A stretch of 10,000 nucleotides of DNA, from positions 1,637,501-1,647,500 of the forward strand of contig JACVTC010000017.1 of assembly GCA_016946835.1 (NCBI GenBank), given 5' to 3'. The stretch's first letter is position 1. Each line of letters opens with the position of its first letter. Shown here in pieces: positions 8,972 through 10,000 of this stretch. This DNA comes from Neocallimastix lanati (nom. inval.). Lineage: Eukaryota > Neocallimastigomycota > Neocallimastigomycetes > Neocallimastigales > Neocallimastigaceae. A program made the translations under genes and the position numbers. The notes beneath the pieces are model-generated. The model was not told the DNA's origin. It ran no database searches and saw nothing but the letters and a program-made list of their open reading frames with translations.

Positions 8972-9552
8972 AATATATATATATTATTTTATTTTTATTT
9001 TATATTCTTTTATATCAATTAGCAAATGGCGTTATGTTTAAAGAATTTCTAAAGATACCCATCAATGAACATAATATTAATAATGCCGTAGCCATAATTG
9101 CATTAGATCTCTCAAAAGTAATTATTTAACATAATATATAAGATATTTTTAAAAAAAAAAAAAAAAAAAAGAAGGAAGAAGAATAAAAAAAAATATGATT
9201 ATAAGTATAAACATAAATAACAAATCAAATAAATAGAAGAAAAAAAAATTAAGAATTAAAAAAATTTTTTTTTTATTAATTATCTATAAATTTATTATAT
9301 ATATATTAATATATATACGTATGTATATTTCTTGTTCGTTTCATTTATTGTTATTTATTTATCTATTTATTACTCATTGCTTTCTCTTTTTCTATAGCCA
9401 GAAAATATTATTGATGAATATAATGAAATTATTGAAGTGATCAATTCACGAGTGGATTATATCTTAAAAAGTTTGGAAAAACGTGGATCCAGAAGACCAA
9501 AAGCGTTAACTGTATATACCTGGAAAAAATATGGCAATAATCATCCAGACAA
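7471..9552 (+). CDS. DYNC2LI1: Gene B: cytoplasmic dynein-2 light intermediate chain (LIC3), 3' end beyond window
   Basis: Six exons read: 7471-7753, 8039-8128, 8412-8454, 8703-8770, 9023-9117 and 9398-9552. They join without stops into 244 codons plus 2 nt (intron phases 1,1,2,1,0,2). The product is a subunit of the dynein-2 motor that drives retrograde intraflagellar transport. Evidence is the ordered match to human DYNC2LI1 as I recall it. LWQLCKLE (75-82) matches its N-terminal LWEIAKAE. P-loop GSSGGGKS (108-115) follows. NTHLLDYTY matches ALEYTY. SLKDTLHIWEL (about 151-161) matches PKDIAHFWEL. FLKIPI and then IIALDLSK end at 193. The tail has RVDYILK and NNHPD. The human protein is about 350 residues, so roughly a third remains downstream. 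The first ~74 residues are a His/Ser/Asn/Lys-rich extension. The ATG at 7471 is preceded by A-rich leader. Confidence 0.9.
7754..8038 (+). other. Gene B intron 1
   Basis: This 285 bp phase 1 intron has donor GTAATTAC at 7754 and acceptor TACTCTAG ending at 8038. An ACT array turning into an AAT array starts only a few bases after the donor (7758-7804). If the intron were kept, the frame would add a run of Tyr and stop at 7786-7788. The rest is A/T filler. Confidence 0.8.
7758..7804. repeat. (ACT)n(AAT)n compound microsatellite next to a splice donor
   Basis: ACT units, with one ATT among them, pass into about six AAT units, starting 4 bases inside gene B intron 1. Confidence 0.88.
8129..8411 (+). 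other. Gene B intron 2
   Basis: This 283 bp phase 1 intron has donor GTAAGAAT at 8129 and acceptor ATGAAAAG ending at 8411, with no pyrimidine tract. It includes a GAAA array (8150-8171) and an AAAAT array before the acceptor. The acceptor was chosen because it gives the only frame that joins FDK to a match for human ALEYTY. Confidence 0.72.
8455..8702 (+). other. Gene B intron 3 with A33 tract
   Basis: This 248 bp phase 2 intron has donor GTAATTAT at 8455 and acceptor CTATACTATAG ending at 8702. It contains AT runs at 8502-8541, AAAAC units and 33 consecutive A at 8595-8627. The splice restores DYT-YR, which matches EYTYGRR of the family. Confidence 0.82.
8771..9022 (+). other. Gene B intron 4 with AAT array
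   Basis: This 252 bp phase 1 intron has donor GTAAAGAA at 8771 and acceptor TCAATTAG ending at 9022. It holds about 11 AAT units (8930-8964), then AAAT units and an AT run. Confidence 0.82.
9118..9397 (+). other. Gene B intron 5
   Basis: This 280 bp phase 0 intron has donor GTAATTAT at 9118 and the best acceptor in the window, TTTCTCTTTTTCTATAG, ending at 9397. The splice joins LDLSK to PENI, matching the family LDLSKP motif and giving strong support to both boundaries. Confidence 0.88.

Positions 9553-10000
<448 letters not shown>

Overview
The window is nuclear DNA from a very AT-rich, intron-rich eukaryote. Coding exons stand out as islands with ordinary G and C in a background of A/T homopolymers, AT runs and TTA/AAT/TTTA microsatellites. 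The standard genetic code fits every exon. The best-identified gene is a dynein-2 (intraflagellar transport) light intermediate chain, which occurs only in organisms with cilia or flagella. With the extreme AT bias, the Asn/Ser-rich low-complexity protein stretches and the short GTAA-type introns, this points most simply to a flagellated anaerobic gut fungus (Neocallimastigomycetes). It argues against Dictyostelium, which has no cilia. The organism call is inference.

Layout: two genes lie head to head, and both run off the window. Gene A (minus strand, start codon at 4944, running left past position 1) encodes an armadillo-repeat (ARM) protein. Eleven exons are visible, giving 846 complete codons. 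A 341-residue N-terminal exon is followed by about eight ARM repeats and then a Ser/Asn-rich tail that is open at the left edge. All ten introns are phase 1, and several exons are exactly 43 codons long, one ARM repeat each.

Positions 4945-7470 are a 2.5 kb shared 5' flank with no gene I can support. It is A/T homopolymer and microsatellite sequence with a few recurring motifs that could be regulatory.

Gene B (plus strand, start codon at 7471, running right past 10000) is the probable DYNC2LI1/LIC3 orthologue. Six exons are visible, ending at 9552 and giving 244 codons. They cover a low-complexity N-terminal extension, the P-loop, the switch-like segments and the LDLSK strand. The rest of the window is the start of its sixth intron, which ends in about 325 bases of nearly pure ATT repeat running to the window edge.

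I see no RNA genes, transposons or CRISPR arrays. Nothing shows that the two genes act together beyond a possible shared promoter region. I found no convincing undescribed system. The most interesting points are the phase-1 modular exon design of gene A, the altered switch II-like motif in gene B, acceptor sites preceded by poly-A, and the recurring TTAAAGTTT motif between the genes.
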